Assembly (NCBI RefSeq): GCF_900106975.1
Contig: NZ_FNNU01000003.1
Span: 434,001-498,000 of the forward strand
Direction of reading: 5' to 3'
Source of the DNA: Pseudomonas kuykendallii
Lineage (GTDB): Bacteria; Pseudomonadota; Gammaproteobacteria; Pseudomonadales; Pseudomonadaceae
Length of the DNA: 64,000 nt
Positions within the stretch are counted from its first letter, which is position 1. Each line of letters begins with the position of its first letter. The translations under genes and the position numbers were made by a program. Below the pieces are notes generated by a model that saw only the letters and a program-made list of their open reading frames with translations, had not been told where the DNA came from and made no database searches. Positions 1-9,494 of this stretch are shown here, piece after piece.

Positions 1-651
1 CGCCGGGACATCAACCAGCTCGCCGAAGTCGGCCTGCTGCGCCGCTACCACGGCGGCGCGGCGCACGATTCCAGCGTCGAGAACACCGCCTACAGCATGC
101 GTGCCAGCCAGATGCGCGACGAAAAACGCCGCATCGCCGAAGCCATGGCCACACACGTGCCGGACCAGGCGTCGCTGTTCATCAACATCGGCACCACCAC
201 CGAAGCCATCGCCCATGCCCTGCTCAATCACCACGGGCTGAAGATCATCACCAACAACCTGCACGTGGCGAACATCCTCAGCGCCAAGGACGACTTCGAC
301 GTGCTCATCGCCGGCGGCACCGTGCGCAGCGACGGTGGCGTGGTCGGCCAGGCCACCGCGGACTTCATGAAACAGTTCAAGGTCGACTACGCGCTGATCG
401 GCATCAGCGGCATCGACGAGGACGGCACCCTGCTCGACTTCGACTTCCAGGAAGTGCGCGTCTCCCAGGCGATCATCGACAACGCGCGCAAGGTCTACCT
501 CGCCGCCGATTCCAGCAAGTTCGGCCGCAGCGCCATGACCCGCCTCGGCTCGCTGGAACAGATCGACAGCCTGTTCACCGAAGCCCGCCCCGAAGAGCCG
601 TTCGCGCAACTGCTGGCGGCGAACAAGGTCAAGGTCGTCATCGCCGAGTAA
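1..651 (+). CDS. glpR: Glycerol-3-phosphate regulon repressor GlpR (5' end outside window)
   Basis: This is the C-terminal 216 residues of a DeoR-family repressor; the reading frame is open from base 1, so the start and part of the helix-turn-helix lie upstream. The visible part begins at the end of the DNA-binding domain ([20 protein letters not shown]). It continues into the DeoR sugar-phosphate sensor domain with the phosphate-loop-like [14 protein letters not shown] and the IAGGTVR and ALIGISGID segments. DeoR repressors of this type bind glycerol-3-phosphate and release glp operators. The next gene is glpD in the same direction, and a GlpR-like palindrome precedes it, which fits the glp assignment. 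Only the truncation by the window edge is unusual. Confidence 0.93.
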   Translation, partial: RRDINQLAEVGLLRRYHGGAAHDSSVENTAYSMRASQMRDEKRRIAEAMATHVPDQASLFINIGTTTEAIAHALLNHHGLKIITNNLHVANILSAKDDFDVLIAGGTVRSDGGVVGQATADFMKQFKVDYALIGISGIDEDGTLLDFDFQEVRVSQAIIDNARKVYLAADSSKFGRSAMTRLGSLEQIDSLFTEARPEEPFAQLLAANKVKVVIAE

Positions 652-685
652 TCGCCTGAGCACCGGGCGACCCTGCTCACCTCGT

Positions 686-842
686 CGTAGGGTGGGTTAG
701 GCGCCCACCGCTGCCGCTGCCTGACACCGCCCGCCACGCGCCGTAACCCACCGGACACGCTGCCGCCGAACACCGCTGGTGGGTTGCGCGGATAAACCTC
801 GAGCCAGGCGCAAAAACGGAGCGCCGCTCTACCCACCCTACG
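686..842. repeat. Intergenic inverted repeat of the gtagggtgg family
   Basis: The element opens with CGTAGGGTGGGT and closes with its exact reverse complement ACCCACCCTACG, so the whole 157-bp piece could fold as one long hairpin with a 130-nt interior. No gene-like reading frame fits inside. The same gtagggtgg ends recur at several other places in this window, so it is a dispersed repeat, here between glpR and glpD. Confidence 0.7.
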
Positions 843-883
843 TCACGCCGCGTCTCTCGAAACGAAAACCCATCACAACTCAA

Positions 884-903
884 AAGTTCGTATCGATTCG
901 ATT
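884..903. promoter_or_regulatory. Possible second GlpR half-site region upstream of glpD
   Basis: AAGTTCGTATCGATTCGATT resembles the GlpR operator in its left half (TTCGTAT) but its right half is a poor match. It lies about 100 bp upstream of glpD, in an AT-rich stretch (884-985) that stands out from the GC-rich surroundings. This is a weak, inferred site. Confidence 0.35.
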
Positions 904-965
904 ATTTTCTTTTATCGACGAAATGAACATTTCATCCCTATGAGATGGAATTCTTTTTCGCTACG

Positions 966-983
966 ATGTTCGTATTCGAATAT
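966..983. promoter_or_regulatory. GlpR operator-like palindrome before glpD
   Basis: ATGTTCGTATTCGAATAT is an imperfect palindrome that closely matches the known GlpR operator pattern (WATGTTCGWT followed by its complement). It lies 27 bp upstream of the glpD start, where a bound repressor would block transcription. The match is seen in the sequence; control by the adjacent GlpR is inferred. Confidence 0.65.
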
Positions 984-1009
984 ACGCGTTCGTTTTCGAG
1001 GAGATGACC

Positions 1010-2563
1010 ATGACCGACTCCACCCGCCCGCTCGCCGAGGTTTATGACGTTGCCGTGATCGGCGGCGGTATCAATGGGGTCGGCATCGCCGCCGACGCCT
1101 CCGGCCGTGGGCTCTCGGTCTTCCTGTGCGAACGCGACGACCTCGCCAGCCACACTTCCTCGGCCAGCAGCAAGCTGATCCACGGAGGGCTGCGCTACCT
1201 CGAACATTACGAATTCCGCCTGGTGCGCGAAGCCCTGGCCGAGCGCGAAGTGCTGCTGGCCAAGGCGCCGCACATCGTCAAGCCGATGCGCTTCGTCCTG
1301 CCGCACCGCCCGCACTTGCGTCCGGCCTGGATGATCCGCGCCGGCCTGTTCCTCTATGACAACCTTGGCAAGCGGGAAAAACTGCCGGCCTCGCGCGGCC
1401 TGCGTTTCGATGCGGACAGCGCGCTGAAGCCGGAGATCAAGCGCGGTTTCGAATACTCCGATTGCTGGGTGGACGACGCGCGCCTGGTGGTGCTCAACGC
1501 CATCGCCGCCCGCGAGAACGGCGCGCACATCCATACCCGCACGCAGTGCCTGAGCGCCCAGCGCAGCAACGGTCTGTGGGACGTCGAGTTGCAGCGCGAG
1601 GACGGCAGCCGCTTCTCGATCTGCGCACGCGCGCTGGTCAACGCCGCCGGTCCGTGGGTCGCCAGGTTCATCGGCGAGAACCTCAAGCAGCGTTCGCCCT
1701 ACGGCATCCGCCTGATCCAGGGCAGCCACGTGATCGTGCCGAAGCTCTACGAGGGCGAGCAGGCGTTCATAATGCAGAACGAGGACCGCCGCATCGTCTT
1801 CGCCATCCCCTACCTGGGCCGCTACACGATGATCGGCACCACCGACCGCGAATACACCGGCGACCCGGCCAAGGTGCGCATCAGCGACGAGGAAATCGAC
1901 TACGTGCTCGGCGTCGCCAACGCGCACTTCCGCAAGCAGCTGACCCCGGCCGACGTGCTGCACACCTTCGCCGGCGTGCGCCCGCTGTGCGACGACGAGT
2001 CGGACAATCCGTCCGCCGTGACCCGCGATTACACCCTGTCGCTGGCTGCCGAGGCGCACAAGGCGCCACTGCTGTCGGTGTTCGGCGGCAAGCTGACCAC
2101 CTACCGCAAGCTGGCCGAATCGGCGATGGCGCAGCTCAAGCCGTACTTCCCGAACATGGGCCCAAGCTGGACCGCCAGTGCCACGCTGCCCGGCGGCGAG
2201 AACATGAGCACCCCGCAAGCGCTGGCCAAGCAGCTGCAGGCCAAGATCAGCGGCCTCTCCCCGGCCCTGGCGCAACGCTGGTCGCAGACCTACGGCGAGC
2301 GCGTGTGGAAGATGCTCGGCGATGCGCGCAGCGTGACCGACCTCGGCACCGACCTCGGCCGCGAGCTGTTCACCCGCGAGGTGGATTACCTGCGCCGCGA
2401 GGAGTGGGCGACCCAGGTGGACGACATCCTCTGGCGCCGCACCAAGCTCGGCCTGGCCTTCTTCCCGGAAGAAAAGGCCAACCTCGAGCGCTATCTCGCA
2501 ACCGCCTCGGTCGAATCCTCCGCGCCGGCATCGCTCGCGACCCGCGACAGCGACGCCGCCTGA
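1010..2563 (+). CDS. glpD: Aerobic glycerol-3-phosphate dehydrogenase
   Basis: This is a membrane-associated FAD enzyme that oxidises sn-glycerol-3-phosphate to dihydroxyacetone phosphate and feeds electrons to quinone. The Rossmann FAD motif GGGING is at residues 18-23, followed by the family signatures SSKLIHGGLRYLEHYEF and FGGKLTTYRKLAE near residue 360. The length of 517 aa is normal. The start at 1010 is preferred over the ATG at 1004 because GAGGAG (998-1003) is then 6 nt away; it abuts the earlier ATG. It follows glpR in the same direction, with its own operator region. The last 20 or so codons (ending ATRDSDAA) lie within the first unit of the downstream tandem repeat. Confidence 0.96.
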   Translation: MTDSTRPLAEVYDVAVIGGGINGVGIAADASGRGLSVFLCERDDLASHTSSASSKLIHGGLRYLEHYEFRLVREALAEREVLLAKAPHIVKPMRFVLPHRPHLRPAWMIRAGLFLYDNLGKREKLPASRGLRFDADSALKPEIKRGFEYSDCWVDDARLVVLNAIAARENGAHIHTRTQCLSAQRSNGLWDVELQREDGSRFSICARALVNAAGPWVARFIGENLKQRSPYGIRLIQGSHVIVPKLYEGEQAFIMQNEDRRIVFAIPYLGRYTMIGTTDREYTGDPAKVRISDEEIDYVLGVANAHFRKQLTPADVLHTFAGVRPLCDDESDNPSAVTRDYTLSLAAEAHKAPLLSVFGGKLTTYRKLAESAMAQLKPYFPNMGPSWTASATLPGGENMSTPQALAKQLQAKISGLSPALAQRWSQTYGERVWKMLGDARSVTDLGTDLGRELFTREVDYLRREEWATQVDDILWRRTKLGLAFFPEEKANLERYLATASVESSAPASLATRDSDAA

Positions 2564-3188
2564 TCCGTAGCGCACCGCGAGCGGCCGGACGGGCATCCGT
2601 CGGTGCGCACGGCGCACCCTACGGCACGAGCACAACCCTCTCGCCACTGATAAAGCGCCTGCCCGGCCACCGCCTCGGTAAAAGCCTCCGCGCCGGCGCC
2701 ACTCGCGACAGCGACGCCGCCTGAACGTAAGATACACCATGCGCACCGCGAGCGGCCTGACGGGCATCCGTCGGTGCGCACGGCGCACCCTACGGCACGA
2801 GCACAACCCTCTCGCCACTGATAAAGCGCCTGCCCGGCAACCGCCTCGGTAAAAGCCTCCGCGCCGGCGCCACTCGCGACAGCGACGCCGCCTGAACGTA
2901 GGGTGCGCCATGCGCACCGCGAGCGGCCTGACGGGCATTCGTCGGTGCGCACGGCGCACCCTACGGCAGGGGCACAACCCCCTCGCCACTGATAAAGCGT
3001 CTGCCCGGCCACCGCCTCGGTAAAAGCCTCCGCGCCGGCGCCGCTCGCGACAGCGACGCCGCCTGATCCGTAGGGTGCGCCATGCGCACCGCGAGCGGCC
3101 GGACGGGCATCCATCGGTGCGCACCGCGCACGCTACGGCTGGAGCACGACGCTCTCGCCACTGATAAAGTGCCTGCCCGGCAACCGCC
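2501..3188. repeat. Four-unit tandem repeat seeded from the glpD 3' end
   Basis: Four head-to-tail units begin with accgcctcgg at 2501, 2669, 2840 and 3011, and a fifth start is cut off at 3183-3188. Unit lengths are 168, 171, 171 and 172 bp. Each has a segment matching the glpD tail (gacgccgcctga), then an inverted repeat with ends GTAGGGTGCGCC and GGCGCACCCTAC, then ctcgccactgataaag. The first unit overlaps the glpD coding end, and its inverted repeat lacks about 10 nt; the second carries substitutions in the same arm. The array fills the gap to the AraC gene and holds no other gene. Confidence 0.9.
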
Positions 3189-3203
3189 GCGCAGGTGCCC
3201 CCA

Positions 3204-4028
3204 ATGACCACCCTCCTTCCTAGCGATCAGCCGCGCTTCTGGCGCGATGATGCACTGCCCTTCATCGAAGCCCGCTCGGTCGAGGACGGCCGCAAGGTCT
3301 GCTACGCGGCGCACTCGCACGCCTTTTTCTCCATCGGCGCGGTCACCGCCGGGAGCTGCACCTATTTCAACGGCAACGCCCGCGAGCCCATCGAGGCCGG
3401 CTGCGTGGTGCTGATGAATCCGCAGGCGGTGCACGCCTGCAACCCCATCGACGGGCAACCCTGGTCGTACCTGATGTTCTACGTGGACGCCGCCTGGCTC
3501 GGCGCGTTGCAGGGCGAGCTGGGCGCCAGCGCCGAGGGCGCCTTCGCGCCGTTCGCGCCGATCCTCAGCCGCGATCCCGCGCTGTTCGCCGCCCTGACCG
3601 CGCTGCACGCCACGCTGCTCGACGAGCAGGCCGACACGTCGCACAAGCAGGGCGCGATCGTCGAATGCTTCGGACTGTTGCAGTGCACGCTGGCACCGCG
3701 CCCGGCTGCCATGGACGAGGAACCCGCGCAACTGGAGCGCGCCGCGCAGTTCATCGACGCCCACTGCACCGAGGCGCTGACCCTGGAAGCCATCTGCGCG
3801 GCGGCCGGGCTGTCGCCGTCCTACCTGATCCGCCGCTTCAAGCGCCGCTACGGCATGACGCCCCACGCTTACCTGCTCAACCGTCGTATCCAGCGCAGCC
3901 AGCAGTGGTTGCGCCAGGGCCGCGGCCTGGCCGAGGTGGCGCTGGACGCCGGCTTCGCCGACCAGGCGCACTTCCAGCGCTCGTTCAAGCGCCACCTCGC
4001 GGCGACACCCGGCCAGTACCGCGACTAA
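3204..4028 (+). CDS. AraC-family transcriptional regulator
   Basis: The protein has 274 aa. Residues 1-160 form a cupin-like sensor domain with a clustered HSHAFFSIGAVTAG segment. The C-terminal 100 residues carry the two AraC helix-turn-helices, with LEAICAAAGLSPSYLIRRFK followed by LAEVALDAGFADQAHFQRSFK and the conserved proline-glycine end ATPGQYRD. The ATG at 3204 is chosen because gcagg (3191-3195) lies 8 nt upstream; a GTG at 3195 is the alternative. It converges on the LysE gene 118 bp away, so LysE may be its target, as in many AraC/LysE pairs, but that is inference. The ligand is unknown. Confidence 0.85.
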   Translation: MTTLLPSDQPRFWRDDALPFIEARSVEDGRKVCYAAHSHAFFSIGAVTAGSCTYFNGNAREPIEAGCVVLMNPQAVHACNPIDGQPWSYLMFYVDAAWLGALQGELGASAEGAFAPFAPILSRDPALFAALTALHATLLDEQADTSHKQGAIVECFGLLQCTLAPRPAAMDEEPAQLERAAQFIDAHCTEALTLEAICAAAGLSPSYLIRRFKRRYGMTPHAYLLNRRIQRSQQWLRQGRGLAEVALDAGFADQAHFQRSFKRHLAATPGQYRD

Positions 4029-4146
4029 AAGGGATCGCCAAGAACGCAGGCGAGGCCGTCAGCGCCCGGCAAAAACAGGCGAAAGGCGCCGTTCACGAAC
4101 GACGTGACGACAACGCAGGTGGTTTTTGAGGTGCCCCGAAGCGCCC

Positions 4147-4734
4147 TCAGCCCTCCAGCAGATACAGGGCGCTGCCCGCCAGCAGCAGCGCCATCGTCCG
4201 GTTGAGCAGGCGCACCCGCGCCGGATGCTGCAGGTGCTGGTGCAGCAGGCTGCCGGCCAGGCCCCAGGCGCCGAGCGAGAGATAGCAGATGACGAAGTAC
4301 AGCGCGGCGAACAGCCAGACCCGCGTCAGCTCGCCGTCCGCCGCGAACAGCCCCATGCCCGCCACCGACGCCAGCCAAGCCTTGGGATTCACCCACTGCA
4401 TCAGCGCCCCGGTCCACAGCGACGGCTGCGTCGCCGGCCGTTCCATGCCGAGCTGGCCATCGTCGCGCGCCAGCCGCCAGGCCATGTACAGCAGGAAGGC
4501 CACGCCGCCCCACTGGATGCCGACCATCAGCAGCGGCGCGCGCTGCAGTACCTGGTAGAGCCCGAGGCCGATCAGCAGCAACAGCAGGGTGAAGCCGACC
4601 GTGGCGCCGGTCACGTGCCGCAGGCTGGCGGCGAAACCGTGCCGGGCGCCGCAGTTCAGGGCCACCAGATTGACCGGGCCGGGGGTGATGGAAGAGGCCA
4701 GCGCGAAGGCGGCCATGGACAGGTAGGGAGTCAT
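4147..4734 (-). CDS. LysE/RhtB-family amino-acid exporter
   Basis: This 195-aa inner-membrane protein has the five to six hydrophobic segments of the LysE family. It includes the N-terminal signature SSITPGPVNLVALNCGARHG near residues 14-34 and the typical GATVGFTLLLLLIGLGL segment. Family members export amino acids or related metabolites; the substrate cannot be read from sequence. It is convergent with the AraC gene and divergent from the DUF445 gene. The length is normal for the family. Confidence 0.88.
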   Translation of the reverse strand: MTPYLSMAAFALASSITPGPVNLVALNCGARHGFAASLRHVTGATVGFTLLLLLIGLGLYQVLQRAPLLMVGIQWGGVAFLLYMAWRLARDDGQLGMERPATQPSLWTGALMQWVNPKAWLASVAGMGLFAADGELTRVWLFAALYFVICYLSLGAWGLAGSLLHQHLQHPARVRLLNRTMALLLAGSALYLLEG

Positions 4735-4909
4735 CGCGATCTCTGCAGCAGGGAAACCAGTGCTGCAGGCTAGGGATCGCCCCCCGCGGGGTATTGAAGG
4801 AAATTACCCTGCGCACACCGCTCGGCGAACGCAGGGCAGGTCGCGGCACTCTTTTATCAGGCAAGCTGCCGACCACCGTAATGCGGTCCACACGGTCGTC
4901 CGCACTGCT

Positions 4910-4935
4910 CCCCTCTCCCATTGATGGGAGAGGGG
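4910..4935. repeat. Hairpin repeat of the ccctctccc family
   Basis: CCCCTCTCCCA and TGGGAGAGGGG form a perfect 11-bp stem around a 4-nt TTGA loop. Related g/c-rich runs (ctgggggagaggg and cctcccctctccc) follow up to about 4990. It sits in the divergent gap between the LysE and DUF445 genes. It looks like a common dispersed Pseudomonas intergenic hairpin; with no T-run on either side, it is not a clear intrinsic terminator. Confidence 0.6.
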
Positions 4936-5013
4936 CTGGGGGAGAGGGCCGGAAACACCGCGACACGCGGCGACCCTCCCCTCTCCCTAACCCTCCTTCG
5001 AGCGAGGACATCC

Positions 5014-6282
5014 ATGAGCCGTCTGCTGCACACCTGGCAATCCCCGGTCGCCCGCATGAAGCTGCTGGCGGGGCTTCTCCTGCTGCTCGCCGCCGCGCTC
5101 TATGCGCTGGCCACCGCGATGCAGGCGCGACACCCGGCCTGGGGCTATCTGGCTTCCTTCGCCGAGGCGGCGATGGTCGGCGCCATCGCCGACTGGTTCG
5201 CGGTCACCGCGCTGTTCCGCCGCCCGCTCGGGCTGCCGATTCCGCACACCGCGATCATCCCGCGCAGCAAGGCGCGCATCGGCCGCAAGCTGTCGGACTT
5301 CATCACCACGCACTTCCTCGCCACCCCGATGGTGCTGGCCAAGCTGCAACAGCTCGACCTCGGCGGCCGTCTCGCCGACTGGCTGCGTCATCCGGACAAC
5401 GCCGGGATGGTCGGTCGCCAACTGATCGGCGTGGCGCGCTTCGGCGTCACCGCGCTGCGCGACGAACCGGTGCGCGACTTCGTCCAGCGCAAGCTGATCG
5501 ACCGCCTGCGCGCCGCCGACCTGGCGCCGGCGTGCGGCAGGCTGCTCGAGCTGCTCACCGCCCAGGGTCGCCACCAGGCCGTGCTCGACGAGGGCCTGGT
5601 CCGCCTGCACAGGCTTCTGCGCGACGACGACACCCGCGCGCTGATCGCCCGCACCATCACCTCGGAAGTGCGCACGCTGCGCTACCTGGGGCTCGGCAAG
5701 AGCGTCGGCAACTGGTCGGCGAACAAGCTGGTGGACGGCATCTCCTCGCTGATCGCCGAGGTCGCCAACGACCCGCAGCACCTGCTGCGCAAACGCTTCG
5801 ACGAGCACGTCGCGCTGTATGTCGAGCGCCTCAAGCACGACCCGCAGTATCGCCTGGAGGTGGAGCGCCTCCTCGCCCAGTTGCTCGAACACCCGGCCAC
5901 CACCGCCTACCTGCAGCAGCTCTGGCAGGCACTGGTGCAGTGGCTGCAGGACGACCTGGACAGCGACGACTCGCGCATCGGCCGGCGCATCGTCCGCCTG
6001 ACCCAGGGCCTCGGCGAATCGCTGGCCGCCGACGCCGCCATGCGCGCCTGGATCAACCAGCAGGCCATGGCCGCCGCGCCGGAGCTGCTGGAGCGCCACC
6101 GCGGGCAGATCGGCGACTACATCGCCGACCGCGTGGAGCAGTGGGAAAGCCGCGAACTGGTGGCGCAAATGGAGCAGAGCGTCGGCAAGGACCTGCAGTT
6201 CATCCGCATCAACGGCACCCTGGTGGGCGGACTGGTGGGCCTGGTGCTGCACGCACTGACGCAACTGGCGGCGCGTTTCTAG
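5014..6282 (+). CDS. DUF445-family membrane protein
   Basis: The protein has 422 aa. A hydrophobic helix lies at residues 15-37 (LLAGLLLLLAAALYALATAM), followed by FAEAAMVGAIADWFAVTALFRRP and IPHTAIIPRSKARIG. These two stretches are hallmarks of DUF445 (YjiN-like) proteins. The middle is a long helical, probably periplasmic region. A C-terminal membrane helix (GTLVGGLVGLVLHALTQL) completes the two-ended anchor. The start at 5014 has GCGAGGA 5-11 nt upstream; the in-frame extension to 4921 runs through repeat sequence and is not credible. Function is unknown; no partner is evident. Confidence 0.85.
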   Translation: MSRLLHTWQSPVARMKLLAGLLLLLAAALYALATAMQARHPAWGYLASFAEAAMVGAIADWFAVTALFRRPLGLPIPHTAIIPRSKARIGRKLSDFITTHFLATPMVLAKLQQLDLGGRLADWLRHPDNAGMVGRQLIGVARFGVTALRDEPVRDFVQRKLIDRLRAADLAPACGRLLELLTAQGRHQAVLDEGLVRLHRLLRDDDTRALIARTITSEVRTLRYLGLGKSVGNWSANKLVDGISSLIAEVANDPQHLLRKRFDEHVALYVERLKHDPQYRLEVERLLAQLLEHPATTAYLQQLWQALVQWLQDDLDSDDSRIGRRIVRLTQGLGESLAADAAMRAWINQQAMAAAPELLERHRGQIGDYIADRVEQWESRELVAQMEQSVGKDLQFIRINGTLVGGLVGLVLHALTQLAARF

Positions 6283-6297
6283 CCCGCGCCGAGGCAG

Positions 6298-6651
6298 CTA
6301 GACCAGCACCTGCCGGGTGGTCGCGATCAGCCGGTGCACCTGGCGCTCGACATGCGCCTCGGTGGGGGTTTCCGGGCCACGCCCGCGCGGGCACGGCAGG
6401 CTCGCGGTGGTGCCGAACAGCCGGCAGATCAGCGGCCGCTGATCGTACACCTGGCAGCCCTGTGGGCCAAGGTGCACGCAGTTGAACTCGGCCAGCGCGG
6501 CATCGTGGTCGGCGTCGCTGCGCACCGGCAGGCGCGCCATTTCCTCGGACGACGCGGTGACCGGCCCGCAGCAATCGTGACAACCGGGCACGCAGTCGAA
6601 GCGCGGAATGCGCTGGCGCAGCTGGTCGATCCTGCGGTCGGTACAACTCAT
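6298..6651 (-). CDS. YkgJ-family cysteine cluster protein
   Basis: This 117-aa soluble protein carries the zinc/iron-chelating cysteine cluster of the YkgJ (CxxCxxCC) family. FDCVPGCHDCCG near residues 19-30 supplies four cysteines, and FNCVHLGPQGCQVYDQRPLIC near 70-90 supplies the rest. Family proteins are thought to bind Fe-S or zinc, but no reaction is established. It converges on the DUF445 gene, 15 bp apart. The length is normal. Confidence 0.85.
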   Translation of the reverse strand: MSCTDRRIDQLRQRIPRFDCVPGCHDCCGPVTASSEEMARLPVRSDADHDAALAEFNCVHLGPQGCQVYDQRPLICRLFGTTASLPCPRGRGPETPTEAHVERQVHRLIATTRQVLV

Positions 6652-6842
6652 CGAGGCTCACTCGGAACGGGCGGAGCGCGCATGGTACACCCCCGCGCCC
6701 TGCCGGCCCCGCCGGGCACGGCTGTCGATCGCCACCAGTACCTAGGTACAGCCGCGCCGGAACCAACGAAGGATTTTTTCCCGATCCGGCGCCCGCTCTA
6801 ATGGCACGCATCCGCCATTCCTATAAAAACACCGGAGCCGCC

Positions 6843-9311
6843 ATGCGCACCTCGATCACCCTCGCCCTGGTCATGGGCAACGCCTGCGTGCTGCCGGTCG
6901 CCATCGCCGCGGACGCCCCCGCGCCCTTCGCCCTCGAACCCATGGAAGTGATCGGCACCCTGCCCCTGCCGTCCTTCGGCACCTCGGACAGCGTCGCCGC
7001 GCCGCTGCAGACATTCGATGCCGAGGACCTCGCCAGCAGCCAATCGCTGGGGCTGGCCGACTTCCTCGACCGGCAGGTGGCCGGCGTCTACCTCAACGAG
7101 ATCCAGAACAACCCACTGCAGCCGGACATCAATTACCGCGGCTTCACCGCCTCGCCGCTGCTCGGCACGCCGCAGGGCCTGTCGCTGTACCTCGACGGGG
7201 TGCGCATGAACCAGCCGTTCGGCGACGTGGTCAGCTGGGACCTGATCCCCGAGAACGCCATCGCCAGCGCGCAGCTGATGCCCGGCAGCAACCCGCTGTT
7301 CGGCCTCAACACCCTGGGCGGCGCGCTCGCGGTGCAGACCAAGGACGGCCGCGCCTATCCCGGCGGCGCCCTGCAGGCCACGCTCGGTTCATACGGGCGG
7401 CGGATCGGTGAAGGGGAATACGGCGGCAGCCAGGGCGCCTGGGACTGGTTCGTCGCCGGCACCTGGTTCGAGGAGGACGGCTGGCGCGACCACTCCGCCT
7501 CGGATGCGCAGAACCTGTTCGGCAAGCTCGGCTGGCAGGGCGAAACCACCGACCTGAAGCTGACCTACAGCTTCGCCGATACCGACCTCAACGGTAACGG
7601 CATGGTCCCCAGGAGCTTCCTGGGCCGCGACTACGACAGCGTCTACACCCACCCGGACAACACGCAGAACACCGCCAGCTTCCTCAACCTGCAGTGGAAC
7701 CACGACGTAAGCGACGACCTGAGCCTGTCGGGAAACGCCTATTACCGGCACATCCGCACCGACACCTTCAACGGCGACATCAACGACGAAGCGCTGCCCG
7801 AAGGCGTCGGCGAAGCCGGCCAGAACATCCTGCTAACGCCCGGCGCCTACACCACCGCCGGCAACCTCGCCGCCTGCCTCGCGGAACTGGAACCGGGCGG
7901 CGAACCCGGCGAGAAATGCACCGGCGTGATCAACCGCACCGACACCCGGCAAAGCAATGCCGGGCTGTTCGCCCAGGCGTCGTTCCGCAACCGGCTGTTC
8001 GACCGGGCCAACACCTTCGCCGTGGGCGGCGGCTTCGACTACAGCCAGGTGCGCTTCCGGCAGTCCGCCGAGTTCGGTGCGCTGACCGCCGACCGCGGCA
8101 TCCTCGGCAGCGGCGTGTATGCCGAGCCCGGCAACGCCTTCAACCTCGACGGCGACCTCGACGACCGCAGCGTCGACCTCGACGGCAACACCCGCACCTG
8201 GAGCCTCTACGGCAGCGATACCCTGACCCTCACCGAGGGGCTGAACCTGACCGCCTCGGCGCGCTACAACCATGTCTCGGTGCGCAACCACGACCGCCAG
8301 ACCCACTACGAACTGGACGGCGACGCGCTGGGCGACGAGATCGACGAGAACGCCTCGCTCAGCGGCACCCACCGTTTCAGCCGCCTCAATCCCGCCATCG
8401 GCCTGACCTACGCCCTCACCCCGCGCGTGACCGGCTACCTCGGCTACAGCGAAGGCAGCCGCGCGCCGACCACCATCGAACTGGGCTGCGCCAACCCGGA
8501 AGCGCCCTGCCGCCTGCCCAACTCGATGGCCGGCGACCCGCCGCTGGAGCAGGTGGTGACCAGGACCTGGGAAGCCGGGCTGCGCGGCACGCTGGGCGAA
8601 CACCTGCAGTGGAACGCCGGGGTGTTCAGCTCGATCAACGTCGACGACATCATGTTCGTCTCCTCCAGCACCAGCGGCAGCGGCTACTTCGACAATTTCG
8701 GCAAGACCCGCCGTCGCGGCATCGAGGCCGGCTTCGCCGGCGACTGGAACGACTGGACGCTGGGCGCCAACTACACCTTCCTCGACGCCACCTACCGCTC
8801 CAGCGAGACCTTCCTCGGCGAAGCCAACAGCAGCGCCGACGACGGCACCCTCAGCGTGAAGCCCGGCGACCGCATTCCGCTGATCCCCCGGCACCTCTTC
8901 AAGCTGTCGGCCCGCTACGCGCTCAGCGAACGCCTGAACGTCGGCGGCGATGCCATCGCCCTCTCCGGCAGCTACGTGCGCGGCAACGAGAACAACGACC
9001 ACCAGCGCGGTGGCCTCTATCAGGGCGGCGGCAAGATCGGCGGCTACACCCTGTTCAACCTCACCACCGACTACCGGATCGACCCGCAGTGGCTGCTGTT
9101 CGCCCGCGTCAACAACCTCTTCGACCGCGAATACGCCACCGCCGGCATGCTCGGCGCCAACCCCTTCGACGCGGGCGGCACCCTGCGCACCGACGGCCAG
9201 TCGAGCAGTGGCGCGGTCAACGGCCGGCGCAGCGCCAGCGTCGGCGAAACCTTCGTCGCCCCCGGCGCGCCCCGCACTGCCTGGGTCGGCGTGAGGTGGG
9301 AGTTTCAATGA
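6843..9311 (+). CDS. TonB-dependent outer-membrane receptor
   Basis: The 822-aa protein starts with a signal peptide (MRTSITLALVMGNACVLPVAIAA), then a TonB-box-like stretch and PMEVIG. A plug domain lies at about residues 45-160, with the typical DVVSWDLIPENAIASAQLMPG and LFGLNTLGGALAVQTKDG segments. A 22-strand barrel follows, rich in aromatic/hydrophilic alternation; it ends in ...AWVGVRWEFQ with the C-terminal aromatic-X signature. The start at 6843 has GGAG (6833-6836) 6 nt upstream; an ATG at 6801 would only extend the signal peptide. The ligand is not evident, because no siderophore or metal gene is adjacent. It probably imports a scarce nutrient with TonB-ExbBD energy. Confidence 0.92.
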   Translation: MRTSITLALVMGNACVLPVAIAADAPAPFALEPMEVIGTLPLPSFGTSDSVAAPLQTFDAEDLASSQSLGLADFLDRQVAGVYLNEIQNNPLQPDINYRGFTASPLLGTPQGLSLYLDGVRMNQPFGDVVSWDLIPENAIASAQLMPGSNPLFGLNTLGGALAVQTKDGRAYPGGALQATLGSYGRRIGEGEYGGSQGAWDWFVAGTWFEEDGWRDHSASDAQNLFGKLGWQGETTDLKLTYSFADTDLNGNGMVPRSFLGRDYDSVYTHPDNTQNTASFLNLQWNHDVSDDLSLSGNAYYRHIRTDTFNGDINDEALPEGVGEAGQNILLTPGAYTTAGNLAACLAELEPGGEPGEKCTGVINRTDTRQSNAGLFAQASFRNRLFDRANTFAVGGGFDYSQVRFRQSAEFGALTADRGILGSGVYAEPGNAFNLDGDLDDRSVDLDGNTRTWSLYGSDTLTLTEGLNLTASARYNHVSVRNHDRQTHYELDGDALGDEIDENASLSGTHRFSRLNPAIGLTYALTPRVTGYLGYSEGSRAPTTIELGCANPEAPCRLPNSMAGDPPLEQVVTRTWEAGLRGTLGEHLQWNAGVFSSINVDDIMFVSSSTSGSGYFDNFGKTRRRGIEAGFAGDWNDWTLGANYTFLDATYRSSETFLGEANSSADDGTLSVKPGDRIPLIPRHLFKLSARYALSERLNVGGDAIALSGSYVRGNENNDHQRGGLYQGGGKIGGYTLFNLTTDYRIDPQWLLFARVNNLFDREYATAGMLGANPFDAGGTLRTDGQSSSGAVNGRRSASVGETFVAPGAPRTAWVGVRWEFQ

Positions 9312-9494
9312 AGTAACCCGCTGCGCCTTTGCAGGTGAAGTCCTTTTCATGAGGGATGGGAGAATCGGGCGCGCAAACCCGTGCCCGCGTGGTCGATATG
9401 GCGTATCGGCTATCCGCCGATCCGCTCGCCAGCCTATCCAGGCCGGCGGGCCGATCGGCCACTCTCAAACCTTCACAGCGAGAGGAAACGCAGC

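Noticed and set aside
2501-3188. Possible CRISPR-like array
   Set aside because: Units are about 170 bp and tandem without unique spacers, so it is a plain tandem repeat.
938-3211. 757-codon minus-strand frame across glpD and the tandem repeat
   Set aside because: It is antisense to glpD and gains its repetitive protein text from the repeat array; codon use and domain content do not support a gene.
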